Assembly (NCBI GenBank): GCA_902465215.1
Contig: CABQMM010000082.1
Coordinates: forward strand, 1 to 6,224
DNA from: an uncultured Bacillota bacterium
GTDB lineage: Bacteria > Bacillota > Clostridia > Peptostreptococcales > Anaerovoracaceae
Length of the DNA stretch: 6,224 nucleotides
Direction: 5' to 3'
A program made the position numbers and the translations under genes. Below are positions 5,857 through 6,224 of the stretch, piece by piece. Positions within the stretch are counted from its first letter, which is position 1; each line of letters opens with the position of its first letter. The notes beneath the pieces were generated by a model, which was not told the origin of the DNA, ran no database searches, and saw nothing but the letters and a program-made list of their open reading frames with translations.

Positions 5857-5862
5857 TCTCCT
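5857..5862 (-). promoter_or_regulatory. Ribosome binding site of the DUF2804 gene
   Basis: On the minus strand AGGAGA lies 6 nt before the ATG at 5850-5848, which favours this start over the Met three codons further in. No convincing promoter was seen in the 54-bp gap to the upstream gene. Confidence 0.75.
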
Positions 5863-5904
5863 ATAAGCTTTGCAAAACTCTTAGAATTTTACGGCAAAAA
5901 TATA

Positions 5905-6224
5905 CTAAATCTTTTCAAAATCGTCAGCACCGTGTTTACAAAGCGGACAGATGAAATCTGGCGGAAGCGTATCGCCTTCATAGACATATCCGCAGATTTT
6001 GCAGACATAACCGTGCTTTTCTTCCTCAATCTTTGGCTGCGGCTTCGGTTTAATATGCTCGAAGTAATAGCCGTAGGTCACGGACGGCATATCACGAAGA
6101 ACTTCCGATTCGGTAACCTCTGCGATGAAGAGCGTATGCGTGCCGTAATCGTGCGCGTCAATAACCTTTGCGGAGATAAATGCATTCGTTCCGAGCGTGA
6201 CATAGGTAAGCCCGTTTACGCTGC
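5905..6224 (-). CDS. Flavin reductase-rubredoxin fusion (high-molecular-weight rubredoxin type), 3' part
   Basis: The frame stays open to the right window edge, so the N-terminus is missing; 105 residues plus the stop codon are visible. The first part (VNGLTYVTLGTNAFISAKV..., about residues 1-57 of the fragment) matches the end of an FMN-binding flavin reductase-like domain. A charged, Pro/Lys-rich linker (58-70) leads to a compact rubredoxin domain with VCKICGYVYEG (Cys74, Cys77) and ICPLC (Cys92, Cys95), four cysteines able to hold one iron. Such fusions pass electrons from reduced flavin to a rubredoxin centre in anaerobes, often in oxygen or nitric oxide defence with flavodiiron proteins (family knowledge). 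The Cys-pair spacing is shorter than in classical rubredoxin, and CPLCK replaces the usual CPxCG. An internal ATG at 6090 is not a real start, because conserved sequence continues upstream of it. DUF2804 follows 54 bp downstream. Confidence 0.88.
   Translation of the reverse strand, partial: SVNGLTYVTLGTNAFISAKVIDAHDYGTHTLFIAEVTESEVLRDMPSVTYGYYFEHIKPKPQPKIEEEKHGYVCKICGYVYEGDTLPPDFICPLCKHGADDFEKI

Noticed and set aside
5851..5904. Terminator or promoter between the rubredoxin fusion and DUF2804
   Set aside because: Only a weak imperfect inverted repeat and AT-rich sequence were found; no -35/-10 pair has acceptable spacing.
6088..6090. Stand-alone small rubredoxin gene starting at 6090
   Set aside because: The frame continues open to the window edge with flavin reductase-like sequence, so this Met is internal to a fusion protein.

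Overview
The window looks like chromosome of an anaerobic, amino-acid-fermenting Firmicute of class Clostridia. The basis is a D-ornithine fermentation gene pair (ornithine racemase plus the GlmL/MutL-like accessory protein), a flavin reductase-rubredoxin fusion, a DUF2804 gene, purine-rich Shine-Dalgarno sites and moderate GC content. A more exact placement, for example near Anaerovoracaceae/Eubacteriales Family XIII or Peptostreptococcaceae, would be a guess.

Layout. Positions 1-364 hold no convincing gene. They carry a 12-bp palindrome, a very GC-rich hairpin ending in CCCCTAC, a possible promoter (130-158), and then an AT-rich field of short inverted and direct repeats built on AAAAAGCCAAAA / TTTTGGCTTTTT. 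This repeat field runs through the start codon of the next gene, to about 432. At 365-1153 (+) is an orphan PD-(D/E)XK-nuclease-like protein. A GNAT acetyltransferase follows 21 bp later (1175-1648, +). After a 95-bp gap come the GlmL/MutL-like ATPase-fold protein (1744-3561, +) and, 15 bp further on, ornithine racemase orr (3577-4665, +). A strong hairpin at 4682-4715 closes this run and also serves the convergent genes on the other strand. On the minus strand, reading right to left, are the 3' part of a flavin reductase-rubredoxin fusion (beyond 6224 to 5905) and, 54 bp downstream, a DUF2804 protein (5850-4720).

How the genes relate. orr converts L-ornithine to D-ornithine, the substrate of the adenosylcobalamin/PLP-dependent ornithine 4,5-aminomutase OraSE. 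The GlmL/MutL-like protein is thought to maintain or reactivate such B12 mutases. In known ornithine fermenters these two genes follow oraS-oraE. Here the aminomutase genes are not next to them in the window; a nuclease gene with a repeat array and an acetyltransferase gene sit there instead, which suggests rearrangement or insertion of accessory DNA. The minus-strand pair appears unrelated: redox chemistry plus an unknown-function protein.

The least explained parts are the repeat array coupled to the nuclease gene, the abrupt base-composition step inside that gene, and the cysteine-rich C-terminal tail of the GlmL/MutL-like protein.
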